This document shows, one piece after another, positions 46,779 through 59,700 of a stretch of 64,000 nucleotides of DNA. The notes beneath the pieces were generated by a model. That model saw nothing but the letters and a program-made list of their open reading frames with translations. It ran no database searches and had not been told where the DNA came from. This stretch comes from Episyrphus balteatus. Taxonomy: Eukaryota; Arthropoda; Insecta; Diptera; Syrphidae. Where the stretch lies: assembly GCF_945859705.1 (NCBI RefSeq), contig NC_079135.1, positions 37,993,679 to 38,057,678 on the forward strand, read 5' to 3'. A program made the translations under genes and the position numbers. Positions within the stretch are counted from its first letter, which is position 1; each line of letters begins with the position of its first letter.

Positions 46779-48123
46779 CATCTAATGTTTGCCAAGCAAC
46801 CATTAACTTAGTAACTGAAAGAAGCAACATCCAAAGTTAAAAAAAGGCCACCATCATTATTTATGGTGGAACGACAAAGGCCGATTTATAAAATACACAA
46901 AAAATGCGATAAATAGAAACAATTTGCTGCCACCTCATCATCAACATCTTCATCATCATCATCAACAACATCAATATAAATAATATCAACTCGTCCATAC
47001 TCAAACAAACTACCTTTAAACTTTAGACAATTCTGACATTAAAGAAAGTTCCATAAAATAGTACATAATACAGTTTTTACAGTTTATCACATGCAATAGA
47101 CCAGTTAAATACAAGTTAATAATACAGTTTAGTCATTCTTTACAAAGAGTTCTTTTATCAGTGTTATTCAGTCAAAGTAATTTACGATTCTATACAAAAC
47201 ATATTAGGTACATGCTTATCTTCTTTAATTAATTTAATTCACACACACAATTTTTTTCTGCACGTTTTTTTTATGCTTTGCATTTAATTAATATATCTTT
47301 TAGAGTATAAGTTCAAAGGTATCTACATTTATCAGTCATTTTTTTACAAATTAAATTAATAATAATAATAATAAATAATGGTTTTATACATATTTAAAAA
47401 ATTTGTAACTTTGTAATTGATTAAAAACAAATCAAAAATTTTTGCAACAAACAACAGGATTCAAGAACAATTTGCTTAATACATCAAATAGTTGAGAAGA
47501 TAATTTTCTTCAAATTACTCAAGAATCACCAAATGGAGCTGTTTTTGTAAATTCAAGAAATCGTGTTCAATAAAGAAGAAGAAGCCTAAAAAATCAAGAA
47601 AATAGACAAAACAATTAGTAATACTAAAAATGGTAAGTGAGAGGAAATTATTTTGTTTTAAATGTCGCTATTCCTTTTTAATCCCGTAAGTCTATAGACA
47701 AACATTTTTGACGTGAATAAATGTCTTTAAATTTATATAAATTTAGGGGCATTCTGAAAAAAAATGGTTTGACATTGTAGCACAAAAATTGTTGTTTTTT
47801 TCGAAGAGACAGTTTATACTTAAGTTCTTAAGCGTTTTACGCTTTTTGGGACCAATTACAGATTTTACTGTCTATTCGAAAAAAACACCCTTTCAACTAA
47901 TTTTTTTTTAATGAAAACTGCTCTTGCTTTCTATCCCAAATGTAACCTTCTTGAAGATTCTTCCCAATCTCAAAAGTAACATAATTGCTGAATTTCAATA
48001 GGGTACCACTATTACTTAGTTTTTCCAATAAAACACCTAAAAAAACACCCTTTCACATGAAAGAAGCTTGTAGGCTTATTTTATTTTTAATAAATAACGT
48101 AAGGGTAACTTTTATACCATTAA

Positions 48124-48420
48124 CCCTTTCGGTACCAGCGTTACTTTCATGTAACATTTATTTAAAAATTCGTCAAAAATATTTCATTAAATAATTTTTT
48201 CGGTTTCGATGGCTTAATTGAAAGATAATAACGCCTAGTTACTGGATTAGTACAAAAAGTTAGTTTAATATTATACCTTTTTTTTATCGAGAAAGGAACT
48301 GAAATTCACATTTTGTATATGGTCATAATTTTGAAAAAATGATTTAAAAAATGTTAATCCAAAAAGTGTTTTGTTTTTTTTGGCTTAGAAGAAATAGCAT
48401 ACATTATTAGACTGATTAAA
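48124..48420. mobile_element. piggyBac-like MITE, left part of copy 1
   Basis: TTAA at 48120-48123 is followed by CCCTTTCGGTACCAGCGTTA. Close similarity to 62166-62470 continues for about 300 bp and then stops, so the right end is missing or replaced by other sequence. Confidence 0.65.
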
Positions 48421-49629
48421 AAAAAATTTTTTTTTTGTTCAAAGTAATGCCGAAAATATTGTTGGAAATGACGAAAAAAAATACTGCAAAAGTTTCAGCC
48501 CATCGCAAATTTCTATTTCCCATACGATTTACATGGGAAGGATTGTGTTTCCGAGTTTGGAATTTTATAAATTTTTAATGGTTCATCAATTTTTTAATTT
48601 TAGATAATTTAAAGGACTACAACAGTATTTTATTTTGTTAGCCAATACTTGCACCGTTTACAAAATAATAAAGCAAGGGTTTGCTAAACAAAAAACGGTT
48701 TTGACTTAATATTACTTATTTTTTATTTGTTTCAACAAAAATAATGTGTACCAAATCGATAGAAAATGTTGTAACAAACAATTAATAGCTTTATTTTTTG
48801 CTGTAGGACATCCTAAAGCCGAGTTATTCCCAAAAAACGATATTTTTGGGTGTTTTCGCACTGGTTTTGCATGCGTTCATTTATCAATTGCTCGGCCATC
48901 TTTGGTGATAAAGAGCTGATTTTTCCTTTAATGCAGGAAATGAATAGGGCTACAAAAAAAGTTAGAAAAATGTCAGTCATGATATAACCTTTTTTCGAAA
49001 TAATGATGAAAATGTGTTTTTTAACAACAAGAATTTGACTTTAAATGGCTGCTATTTTGTATTTGCTCACTCAAATACAATAAAATTACATTTAAACGAT
49101 AGGAAATATAAGAAAGACAATGTATGTTCATTTTTTGGTCTACGACAATCTGGAGCAAAGATATTAGCTTGGAAGTAAAATATCCCAAAAAATGCATTTT
49201 TGTGAATAACTCCGCTAAAAAGAATGATCAGGTGGTGAGAAATTGGGGTTAAGCCTTTCAAATATACCCCTATCGATCCATGAAATAAAACCTGACAGTG
49301 CCTCTGCTCGCAAGGTGAAATGACGCTTTGACAGGACTATTGTGTGCGTTTATAAAATTTGCAAAAATTGAATGACCAACAATTAACCGCCGAGTCGGAA
49401 CCGCTAAGCAGAAATTTACTTTTTCATGACAGTGATACTCTTGGAGGTTTAGTTAATTTCTTCCTAGAATACGAACAAGTATGTTAACCCTCGGTAGAGT
49501 ATTGTATACCGTATGCACCTTTTAAATTTTCAGCGTATTTATTAGTTTCCGTTTTTTGAATTGCATATTAAAGTTAGCATTCCACATCGTGATTTGTGCT
49601 CCAAATGTTGATGTGTTACTTTTATTTAT

Positions 49630-49780
49630 AACCGACTTCCAAAAAGGAGAAGGTTATCAATTCGTCTGTATTTTTTTTTTCATGTTTGATACCTCATAAG
49701 TCATAAGTTTCGACTGGGTGATTTTGATGATTCTTAAGTATGGAAGAAAACTCTAATATAACGATTCATAGAAGTCGGTT
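49630..49780. mobile_element. 151-bp MITE with AACCGACTTC ends
   Basis: The left end AACCGACTTCCAAAAAGGAG and right end GAAGTCGGTT are inverted. The AACCGACTTC...GGTTATCAATTCG sequence type is widespread in insect genomes. It lies just beyond the 3' end of the fucosidase gene. Confidence 0.7.
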
Positions 49781-49886
49781 TTTCTTGTTCATAAAATGAT
49801 TATTTTATAACCATTGAAACAATAAATAATCTTGTGCCATTGTTATTAAAATATTAAAATACGGTAATGTCTTTTATTTTCTTTTA

Positions 49887-51806
49887 TTACAAAATTATTT
49901 TAAAAGTCCAAGCGAAATCTAGCTTATATTTATCAACTAAATGCTTCCCTGGGAATTTAATATGTAGACTTGTTTTAGTTAATGACCACTAAAAGAAAAA
50001 CAGAAACAATGAAAGAATATTTTTCAAAATGTTTTAAATTGTTTACCTTGATAGATGTATTTGGCATTCCTAACAATGAAATTTTCGATGATCCATCAAT
50101 TAAATCATTTAATGCATACAAATCAATTTCATTATCATCATATGGATAATCCAAAACAATAGCATATACACTAGTTCCTCCATTAGGCAACATACTGCTT
50201 GTATACCAAACTCCAGGAGTAACCGTATCGTTTTGATGTAACCAAGGTTTAGTGCCGTATATAGCTTCACCATTCATATCAAGCCATTTTCCCATATCTC
50301 GAAGTCTTTCTTCGAAAATGGGTAGAATTGTTCCATATTTTGTTGGTCCAACATTTACAAGAATATTTCCGCCACAACTTACAGTGGTTACAAGTTCTTT
50401 GCAGAGAAATTTGTTATAAGTTTATGCACATTGAAAATTGTATAGTAAGATACCTTTGATAAGTTCCTTCGATGTCATATAATCTGCAAGGGTAGTGTCA
50501 TAACGCTGTCCCCAACTAGTTTTGTCCAATGTGAATGCATTTTCCCATTTATGGGGTTGAAGAACTCCTAGAAAAATACAAATTCAAAGAATGTTTTACA
50601 TCGAATGCACCAATACGGTAGGTTCCAATCACAGTTTACACACCTGGATTGTATCTGTCAGAGCAAGTCCAAAAGTCGCCATGCAAACAATGTGTAGCAA
50701 ACCCCCATCTGTCGTTTGTGACCACTGTATCTCGAACAGGGCTTTCATTATATAGCCTAAAATACCAAATAAAAACCATAAAGATAAGTTATGGTGACCT
50801 ATAAATAAATTTCGCAAACATAAGCACCAAGCGATAAAATCTGTTGAATTCCAATATGGTGGTGGAGCCTCCCAATCACCATCTGACCAAATAACTTCTG
50901 GATTATAAAGTTCAATCAATTCATGAAGTTCAGGCAGAACCTTATCTTGAACGTATTTGTTCTCCAAAAATATGTGCAATTTATCTTGAACATAGAGTCG
51001 ATTGAACCACTCGAACAACGAGTAATACAAACCAAATCGAATGGAAGTTTTTTCACGAATAGCTTCAGACAATTCTCCTGTGGGTAATAAAAATGAAATT
51101 GATTAAATAAGTTTTTTATTTATTTATGATATCTCGAAAGAACGACGCACCTATGATATCGATTCCAGGCCCAACGTCTTTTGAATTCCAACTGAAAGAG
51201 TGACTTGATGGCCAGAGAGCAAATCCGTCGTGATGTTTACTCGTCAGTACTACGTATCTGTAATGAAACATTGTTTTTTTTTTCTATTTGCAATAGAGTA
51301 ATTAATTTAATCATCACTTTGCTCCACTGTCTTGAAACAAAAGTGCCCATTGAGTAGCATTAAATAGCTCGGCAGTGAATTCTTTTGCAAATTCCTGATA
51401 TGTAAAGCCCGGCCGGTAATTTTTCTTCATAAAATCTATGTAAGATGGTACTTTTTGACCTACGAAAAACACAAAACAACACAATTTGATAAGATTTTTA
51501 AGGCTAAACAATAATATTACTCATATACAAACCTTGCCAATTAGTCCAAAACCATTCTGAGCCATAACTTGGAACAGAATACACACCCCAATGGAGGAAT
51601 ATTCCAACTTTAGCATCATCATACCATTGTGGCAGAGGTCTTTTATCTAAACTCTCCCATGTTGGTTCATATTTTTGTCTTATTTTATTATCACAATCTA
51701 GATCTCCACATTCGAAATTAAATTTTGATGAATTGACTTTATCAAAACACAAAAATAATACAGTAATTGAAAGAATAACGAGAACCGGCAAATGACGACG
51801 AATCAT
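49887..51806 (-). CDS. Fuca: Alpha-L-fucosidase, glycoside hydrolase family 29, eight exons
   Basis: Exons 51806-51533, 51459-51318, 51257-51151, 51077-50828, 50756-50644, 50567-50454, 50396-50047 and 49988-49887 join in phase (1, 2, 1, 2, 1, 1, 0) into 483 residues, the usual length for this enzyme. Residues 1-26 are a signal peptide (MIRRHLPVLVILSITVLFLC). Family landmarks in order: GIFLHWGVYSVPSYGSEWF (His72), SKHHDGF (146-152), RFGLYYSLFEWFN, VIWSDGDWE with the nucleophile Asp240, NDRWG, and HKWE with Glu304 aligned to the human acid/base Glu289. Later come GGNILVNVGPTKYG and NGEAIYGTKPW. The last exon (WSLTKTSLHIKFPG ... FAWTFKIIL) is short and easily missed, but matches the family C-terminus. 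It removes alpha-linked L-fucose from glycans in lysosomes or outside the cell. AATAAA is near 49878. All key residues are present, so it is probably active. Confidence 0.95.
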
Positions 51807-54660
51807 GACTGGTTCAAGTGACGATGCAACTGAAACTAATCATAACAATCGGTCAAGTGTGAAGTGTATGAGTTCAACATCAGAGTTGAGTGTAGTACCT
51901 AGTACATCTGGTTGGATGAGTAGATTTGCTCGTTTTTGTTATCTACTCATAAATATTTAATTTGATGTTTATAAATTCTAATCGAAATGAAAATATGAGT
52001 GAAGTAGTATAAAGCATGTACTTCAAATCTGAACTTGAAAAGAAAATTAATATTAATATATTTATGGGTGTAATAAAGTTTGTGATAGGATTTCGGCAAC
52101 GGTAGAACCAACTCTATCTTAGCCTGTACAATCTGTTCATCCCACAGTTTCTTTAATAAAACACAACCGTCATTTATTAAAGACCCTTTCGGGTTCGCAA
52201 TTTTATTCGCCAATCCCAAACTAAATTGATGAGTTGGTATTTTATTATAAAAGCACAATTTTTTTATTTGAAAAATTTTAAACTTTATTAGATTTAAAAA
52301 CCAATGGGTTTCTGTTATTTTTATCAACCCATTTCACTAAATTTGAATGTGGAAGCAGGGATTTATGTAAAATATCCACTGATTTTTTTGCTTTTGTTCG
52401 TAATTGTTTGTGAAATTTTTTTCTTTAAAAAAAAATTGTTACAAGTTTTTAAAAACAAATGAATGACATAAAATGCTTTTAAAAATTGATTGAAAATACA
52501 AAAATCTTATGAATTCTTTCACATTTAGTATGGAGCCTTAAAAAATAAGTGTAAAAGTGGAGTTAGCTTTTTTTAAACTAAGCCGATAATATAAAGTAAC
52601 TAATGGAAAATAAGTTATAATTTTCATTTAACGTTTATTGAAGTATTATTTTTTTTACCAATACCAAAGTAATTGTTTGTGGGTATAACAATACTATACA
52701 GTACGACGAGGTAAGGTAATATAGAAAAGTTTATTTTTTTTAAAACCTCTCTAACGATTTTGATACAATCGCAAGGTGTAATGCAACAAATAAGGTGGAA
52801 CTTTTGTTATAAAGAAAATATTTTTTAAAACGTTATGAATGGTTCCTGCCATACAAGCATTTTTTTTATTTCTGAATGTCTCATGTTGTTTTCTATTTGG
52901 TTTTGAGATTTTTGAAATCTAGTTTTGTAATTGTGTACGAAATCTGTGCGTATAAAAAAACATTTTTAAAATAAAACAACAACAACAAATGTTCAGGCAA
53001 ATGTCAAACAGAGGAGTGTGTGTGAAAGTGCGTGTGCTTGTATGCGTGCATCTTTATAAAAATCCAGATTCAGATTTTTGAATCTCAGATTCATTTTTTT
53101 GCATCTCAAGCCGCAAATAGATCATGAAATCTGAGATTTTCCACTTTTTCCCCTCATCACTCCCTCTTTCAGCTGTCAGATTCACAAATCTGATTCTGAA
53201 TCTCGTCAATAGAAAACCACATCATAAATAATTATTTCCGATTAAAAAAAATATGGAACCGTTGAAGAAAGCGTCTTAAAAAAAACAAATTTTTGGATTT
53301 TTAAAAAAATTTATATTTTTTTTTTTGAAAACTGGTTTGTTCAAATTTGGTTTTTAATGTTGATTAACAGGCTTAATACAATGGTGTAGCTGTGGCTGTA
53401 TCTTGTAGTACTGTCAAAATTTTACTGAGGGAAACAACAACAAAAGTTGGCGGCAGCTGAGCAAAGAGTTGAGAATTCTTCAACTTGCGCCACAAACTAC
53501 AGCCACAGCTCCACCATTGTATTCAGGGGGTAATATTTTTTTAGAAATAACATACAAACTTTTTCCTTTTTAGGAATAGGTATACAAAATTATTTTTTTT
53601 TAAAGACTAACGATTTTTAAATTTTTTTTGTTTCTAAAAATTTCTTTTTAAACGAAAAATCAAATGGCGTACATCGTTTTGTAGTCAAAATCAATTTAAA
53701 CAGCGTTTATAAAAACAAATTTATGCTTTCTTTTAGATTACTAATGTTTATGAAATTACTTAAGAAATAAAATCATGTAATTATTCCTTCTTTTGTTTTT
53801 CATTCAAATATCGTTTCAACTTATAAATGGACCTTTCGAAATTGTATCTATAAGACTTGTTTTAACAAATCGTTTCAATAATAGTACCAACCATTTAGCT
53901 TAAAAAACAATCTAAACTAATGTAAAATCCCTAACAATTTTTGTAACTGTTGTTTTAGATTTACAGACACTATAACAGAATAGATAGCGGTAGTATTAAA
54001 TTTGTTTCTTATTATCTATATTGGAATATGTTGTTGCAACTATGTAATTAAAAACGATCTTAATTAGTTCACCACGACTGAACGTGCGATACAGTCGTGT
54101 ATGCACTGTGAAAGGTAGCTTACACTTCAACTGGGTTGGACTTTTTTTACTTGCGATTTAGGTGCTACTTATATCAAGTTAGACATTACTAAAAAAAGGA
54201 TCAATTAAACATAGGCGTTGCAGCCTAAACGGAATGATCGATTTATCTTCAAACTCGGTATGTACCGTTTTTCAAGACTTTCAAGAGGGGTTTTTTGGAA
54301 TTAATTTTTAAGAACCGAAAGTAAGGTTACTTCCCAAATATCCATTTTGGTAAAGTTCAATTTTCTTTAAAACGGCTCAAAGGATTTTAATGAAAAAATT
54401 CAAGTATTTATTTTTTAGACAAGGCATAGCTTTTGACGAAAAGTCTTTTTCATAGAAGCGTTTTTATTTTAGGAAATTTTTTTTTTATGAAATAGCATTT
54501 ATACAGTTTTAATATACGAATGATTGATATTTTGAAAAAATAAAATAACATTTTTTTTTGGAAAATCTAACTTTTGAAATTCTCGTCCGAAAAAAGAACT
54601 GAACGAAACTAAGCAATTCGCCATTATAGTTAATTAGCTTGTATTCGTTTATTTTCATAC
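51807..54660. other. Upstream of the fucosidase gene; no exon recognised
   Basis: The first 200 bp should hold the fucosidase promoter, but no clear core element was picked out. An open frame at 51947-52327 (minus) has no family resemblance and unusual composition. Repeats of AATCTNAGATT type fill 53060-53220, and a small MITE lies at 53375-53523. Confidence 0.4.
53375..53523. mobile_element. 149-bp TIR MITE
   Basis: Ends AATACAATGGTGTAGCTGTG and the complement of AATACAATGGTGGAGCTGTG, followed on both sides by GCTGTA. A decayed relative with GGTATAGCTGTTGCTCGTAG is near 61040-61120. Confidence 0.75.
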
Positions 54661-54668
54661 GACACCAT

Positions 54669-56040
54669 CAGGGATGGGACTTTTTGAAAAAAATGTCGAA
54701 GTAGATTTGAACAAAAAACGCAGTAGATTCATTTTTATCGCAGTAGATTTTTATATTTTTAGAATTTCATAAAAAATAACAAAAACTAAACATTAGAAAA
54801 TATAACAAAAACGGACCAAAACAAAAATTTATGCATTTTTGTATTAATTATACGTAAAAACACACGTTACGTATTAAGGCTTAACTACATTGGCTCAAAA
54901 AGTGAAAAAGTACAAAAGTGAAAATTTTCAAACACATTTTTCTATAGTTTTTCGGGATGAAAAATTAAAACAAATGATGAAGAAAGCTTACTTTTTGGTC
55001 TAATAAACAATTTGTATACTCTTTTCCACAAAACAATTGCGCTAGCCAGAAAAAAAATATTTTCACTTTTGTAGGTACTTTTTCAAAAAGTGGTGTATGT
55101 AGTTAAGCCTTTAGAATGAGATTGACTGCATTCAGAAGAACGATCAAACAAATAATATAAATAATATGCTGATAATATTTTTACATGAGATTCACGTGGA
55201 AATTTTCCACACGAAGCATTTTTGTTCGCATGGAATTTTAATAACGGCAAAACTAGTTCTTTGTTCGCCACTAAATTTTAAGTGAGAAGAGATCTGTCGA
55301 CTACCTCGCAGAGTGTTGCCAGAATATTTTAGAAGCAAGGAGCCGATTTTGAAAATTTTGGAGCCAAAAATAGCCTTTTTAAAATATGGCATAAAAAACG
55401 CATATAGTTTTGTTTTGCTATGAGATTTTTGATTTTTTTTTAATTTTCTGAAAATTTTTGCATATTAGACCTCAAGTAAATTTATTTTTTTTTTTTCATA
55501 CCTATTTGATACCTATTTGTATATTATGGTTTTTATGCTCATTGACGGGCATGAAATCAAATTAGTAGTAGTCAATAATGAATAGTGTATGCAAATTGGT
55601 TATCTCTGTTCACATCTTTAATAAATTTTTGTTGTAAAATGCTTTGATTTCAAAGGAGCCTTAAGTCGCCAAGTTCAAAATTAAAAGGCCAAATTCCGAT
55701 AAATCGGAAATCAAAATTTTAAGTAGCGGGTGAAATGTTCAAAGAGCTTGTTTGGCGATAAATAGCAGGCTCTGGCAAACACTACCTCGCACATTACCTG
55801 AACAAAATACGGGGAGTTTTCTGAACGTCAACAACTTTCCTCACGGAACTCATAATAGAAATAAAAGTAAAATTAAATTTTTTTCGGGTGAAATCTTGTT
55901 CACATGAAACTCACAATAGGCTGATATTTTTTTTTTTTTGTAAAGCAAAAAGTGCAGTAGATTTTATTTAAAGGCAGTAGATTTGTTTCTTGAAGAAAAT
56001 GCAGTAGATCTACTGCAATTGCAGCAAAGTCCCATCCCTA
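54669..56040. mobile_element. Nonautonomous hAT element with perfect 8-bp target duplication
   Basis: The left end is CAGGGATGGGACTTT and the right end is the complement of TAGGGATGGGACTTT. GACACCAT flanks both sides (54661-54668 and 56041-56048), the 8-bp duplication typical of hAT. CAGTAGATT-type motifs repeat just inside each end (near 54722, 54740, 55951, 55974 and 56001), as expected for hAT subterminal transposase sites. The interior has no transposase. A 234-bp MITE is nested at 54877-55110. Confidence 0.9.
54877..55110. mobile_element. Harbinger-like MITE nested in the hAT element
   Basis: Ends AGGCTTAACTACAT and the complement of AGGCTTAACTACAT, with TTA on both sides (54874-54876 and 55111-55113). 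The 3-bp TTA target fits PIF/Harbinger. The next inner part pairs GAAAAAGTAC with GTACTTTTTC. Relatives are clustered at 36120-37040. Confidence 0.85.
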
Positions 56041-56559
56041 GACACCATATGCTCTATAGTTGGGCCTTAAAACTTTAAAATAAAGAAAAATATAAATTGT
56101 TTCATTATTATAACCTCTGCTGTATAAGAGTACCATAAACGTCAATGTTATTGTGGGTACAGAACACTGCTTCGTTAAAATTAAATTTAACGAAAAATTT
56201 TAATGCGAAAAAACCAAATTGTGGTTCTTGTATAGGATATCCAAAAAGAATAGTCTGTCTTTTTCTAGTTAAGGTTATTTTTTACGTCATAGTATTTTTT
56301 TTTTAAATGCATGCGAATGCAAAAAAACCAAACAAAACCATTTCTCTGCTAAGTTCTCTCATTTAAGAGATTTTATTGTTCGAAAAAATCGAAAATCCGA
56401 TAGTAAAAAAAATTCTCTTAAATTCTGCCAACTGTGCATTGCCTACATACAAACATACACATGTAATCAAAATACATTCAAACTTAAAGACCCAATGTTA
56501 AATGCCAAATATAAAACTGAAGAGTTTTCCTAGCATTTTAGACATTCACTTGCGTCGGT

Positions 56560-56764
56560 TTGTTTGAAGCGAAAGGTTGTCGCTGCTCCTCGAGTGTGGT
56601 GCAAAGAAAAAAAGTGTATATATCGGTAATGGGAAGAGCGCGCTTTTAAACTGTAATATAATTAATTATTGATTTTAGTGTTGAATAAAACACTACATAT
56701 TTAGCGAGCAAGAGAAAAATTAAACAAATTATAATTCCAGTTCCAATAAGTTATTATACCTCAT
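56560..56764 (+). promoter_or_regulatory. Possible promoter and noncoding first exon
   Basis: A GC-richer patch (GTTGTCGCTGCTCCTCGAGT near 56577) lies inside AT-rich sequence and is followed at 56765 by a strong donor-like GTAAGTTG. A second donor-like site, GACAGGTAAGAA, follows near 57157. The pattern fits 5' untranslated exons of a plus-strand gene beyond the window. This is inference only. Confidence 0.25.
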
Positions 56765-59700
56765 GTAAGTTGTTTTGTTTGTTTTTTAATTGTTTTAATA
56801 TATTTGGAATTAAATTGATTAATTTTTTTGATTTTTCGAATGATTATAGTGGAAAAATATAATTTTCCGCTTTAAGAACAAAAATTTCCCTCTTTAATCG
56901 ACACGGTTGTACTTTGTACATAATACGAAAAAAAAAATCAATTCATGAGAGATGTCCCCAGCTTATTTTCGTCATCATCGCTAAACGAAGCGAGACACGT
57001 TGAACATATTTCGTGTGTGTTTTAGGTATTCGGCTTCTTTTATTTTATTACGAGTGCATTCGCACTGTAGGCTATTTTAAGGTACACCACACATTATTGG
57101 CAATTTATTTTAGTCTCAATTTTTGTGTCTCTCGGTTCCGAGGAGACTGTGCGAGACAGGTAAGAAGAACTTTGAGTTCTTCCACCGCATGTGGCATATA
57201 ACATTGATGCATCTTTTTTTATTCTGACTTTAAAACGTACCTCCTTACATTGTTATATACAGAGGTATAAATCGACCTCGAGGCAGTTTTTATTTTACTT
57301 TTGTGTCTCGCATCGTCCCTCTTCGAATGTGTATAAATATAAATGTGTTTCTTTTGAGTTTAACACGTTGGCAATTTTTTTGTAAAAGTGAAAGAATATA
57401 GTTTGGAATGTTCCCTATAGTTTGCATAGGCAATTTCACACTATCGATTTCTGATTAGATACACTCTATAGTGCCCCTATTTGTTGTTGCATTTCTCTTT
57501 AAGAGGACATGGATTTGTCAGCAACCATGCAGCGGAAATAATTGAATAGTGTCATTCTTATACACACGTGTTTAACTGATTTTTGCTATCTCATCCCAAC
57601 TTGACAATAAAATCAACATTTTCAAGCGACGCACAAACTACCTACCTACCTAACTAATTTCTAAAGAATTTAATTGAAAATTGTTTGGTTCTTTCATATA
57701 ACAAGTAGGAGTTGCATTATAAATCAAAATGCAAACATAAGATAAGATGTTATCAGTAAAACTCTGTTGGATCTCTCCGCATGTGGGTCGATTTATATTC
57801 GAATCACCTACCTACATTATATTAATCACATTGAATGTGCTTTGTCATCATGTTTATCAATTGAGTGCATTATTTTTTTACAACAATGACCACTTCAATA
57901 ATTTTGTTTGTTTTTCTAAGAACTGCATTGATTTTTTTTGAATTAGAATAATCTAGGTCTCGATAAATCAGACAACTTAAGTGTTTGTGTTCATTTAACT
58001 TAGTTTTTTTTTTTTTTTAATTTTGAAAATTTTTTTGTTATAAGGAAATTTTATAATCGAAGCTTCAATTAGTCCTTAATAATCGATTTGGTACAGTTAA
58101 CTTCTGGCGTAAATGGCAAAATCTTTCTCTATAAAAAAATGGAATTGTAATTATCGTAGCTCAACTGGAGCTAATGTCAAAAACGAACGCAAAATACCTA
58201 ACTCCCCTTCCGTCAGATTGAAAATTACCCATGCGTCATGCCATTTAAAGTAAACGGAAGCAGTTTTGATTCCAGATAAGAATATTGCAATTTGCTGTCA
58301 AGTTGTCGTAAGCTGAGTTTGAAAGTCAAGAAGTTGATGAAAACTTAACGAAAAGTTTATGAGCCTCAAAGAATTTTGTGCGCATTTTAAAGATTCAACT
58401 TTAATAGACATATGTAAGCAATCATAAGCTACTCTCAGAAACTTAACGAAAATTTGCTTATGTAGTCTAAAATATTATTTTTATTACTCAACATAATTAT
58501 GTTAACAAATAATGTAATTATGCTTCGAAAATCAAAATTATTGCATTGAACGTTTTGTTGGATTTTCCATTTTTTTTTCTTTTTCTTCCGACGTTTTTTT
58601 CTGGCCCTGTCCCCACAATTCGTTCGAAATCTGCGATATTATTTCGAACTTTCAAAACCAAGTTCATCTGCGCAAAGTGGATAGAACCAAATTCGATTTT
58701 GTACAATTTACAATTGTTGACAGCTGTAAAATTTACTGAATTTACGAAACTGAACGAAAATTAGCAACTCATTAATTAGACTATTTTGTAACCTAGTTGA
58801 TTGTCAGCCAAAATTTTCTTCGTGAAGAGTAAAAAATGCTGGCGGTTTTGAACATTTTGTTAAAAATTTAACTTGACGAAACTTCTCAGTAGAATATATT
58901 AAGTTTTATTCTGTATTTGACTAACTTCGTATGAAACCCAGTTTAACTCATAGGTTTTGAATTTTATCAATATCAAATTTATATAGCTTAGCCAAAATAT
59001 TGTTCTCGGGATAAGTTGAATCAAATTTGTGAACTATTTTAATAGCTTCGTATTTAACTATTTAACAGTTAAAATTAGTTAATTTAAAAAATAATTAAAA
59101 AAATACGAGTACTTCGAATGACTATTATAATAGTAACAAATACATAAATATTTTTTAACTATTTTAATAGTTATCTCGATATTAACTATTTTGTTCTCAG
59201 AGTGTATTATAACCGGAAGCAAATGGATGCTAGAGTCACAAAGCATGAAACGTTTCTTTCCGTCCTGTCAAATGGAAAAAAAAGAGTAAAACATGCAGTC
59301 AGCTTTCAATTTCATCCCCATAAAGTTAAAGTGGATAGGAATCGCAATTTGCGTTCAAAAACAAAACTGAACGAATCTTTTTACCAATAAACACCATAAA
59401 GTGTACTATTCTCTTCCGAACATACTCATTGAATAGAGCTTATAAATCTGAGGTGTAGTTAAGGTTCGAAAACAAATGTTTTAAAAAACTATTAACGTCG
59501 TTATTGACAATTTACATTCAAAACAGCAACTAAGTAGATAACACAGATACGAGGTTCTGACTTCTAAATAACGATTAATGTAAATAATTATTGAATCGAA
59601 ATAAATCGATAGGAATTAAAAATAAAAAAAAAAAACATATTTATTTATTTAACGCTCGTGTTTGTTGTTATAATATTACATTAGTTGTGTAAATATTATT

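Larger units (their letters stand above)
46779..49886. other. LRRC59 3' UTR and convergent intergenic region
   Basis: The 3' UTR likely runs to AATAAA at 47569. It carries CATCAT/CAACAA-rich sequence near 46930-46990 and an AAT repeat near 47350. An ATG directly followed by GTAAGT is at 47630. Beyond that are reverse-oriented copies of the 4.6-5.8 kb repeat motifs (47880-48060), a piggyBac-like end (48124 on) and a short MITE (49630-49780). No exon recognised. Confidence 0.55.

Noticed and set aside
51947..52327. 126-codon minus-strand frame upstream of the fucosidase
   Set aside because: Low-complexity, Lys/Ile/Phe-rich ends and no recognisable domain. It probably results from AT-rich sequence, although the middle part could be an old element fragment.
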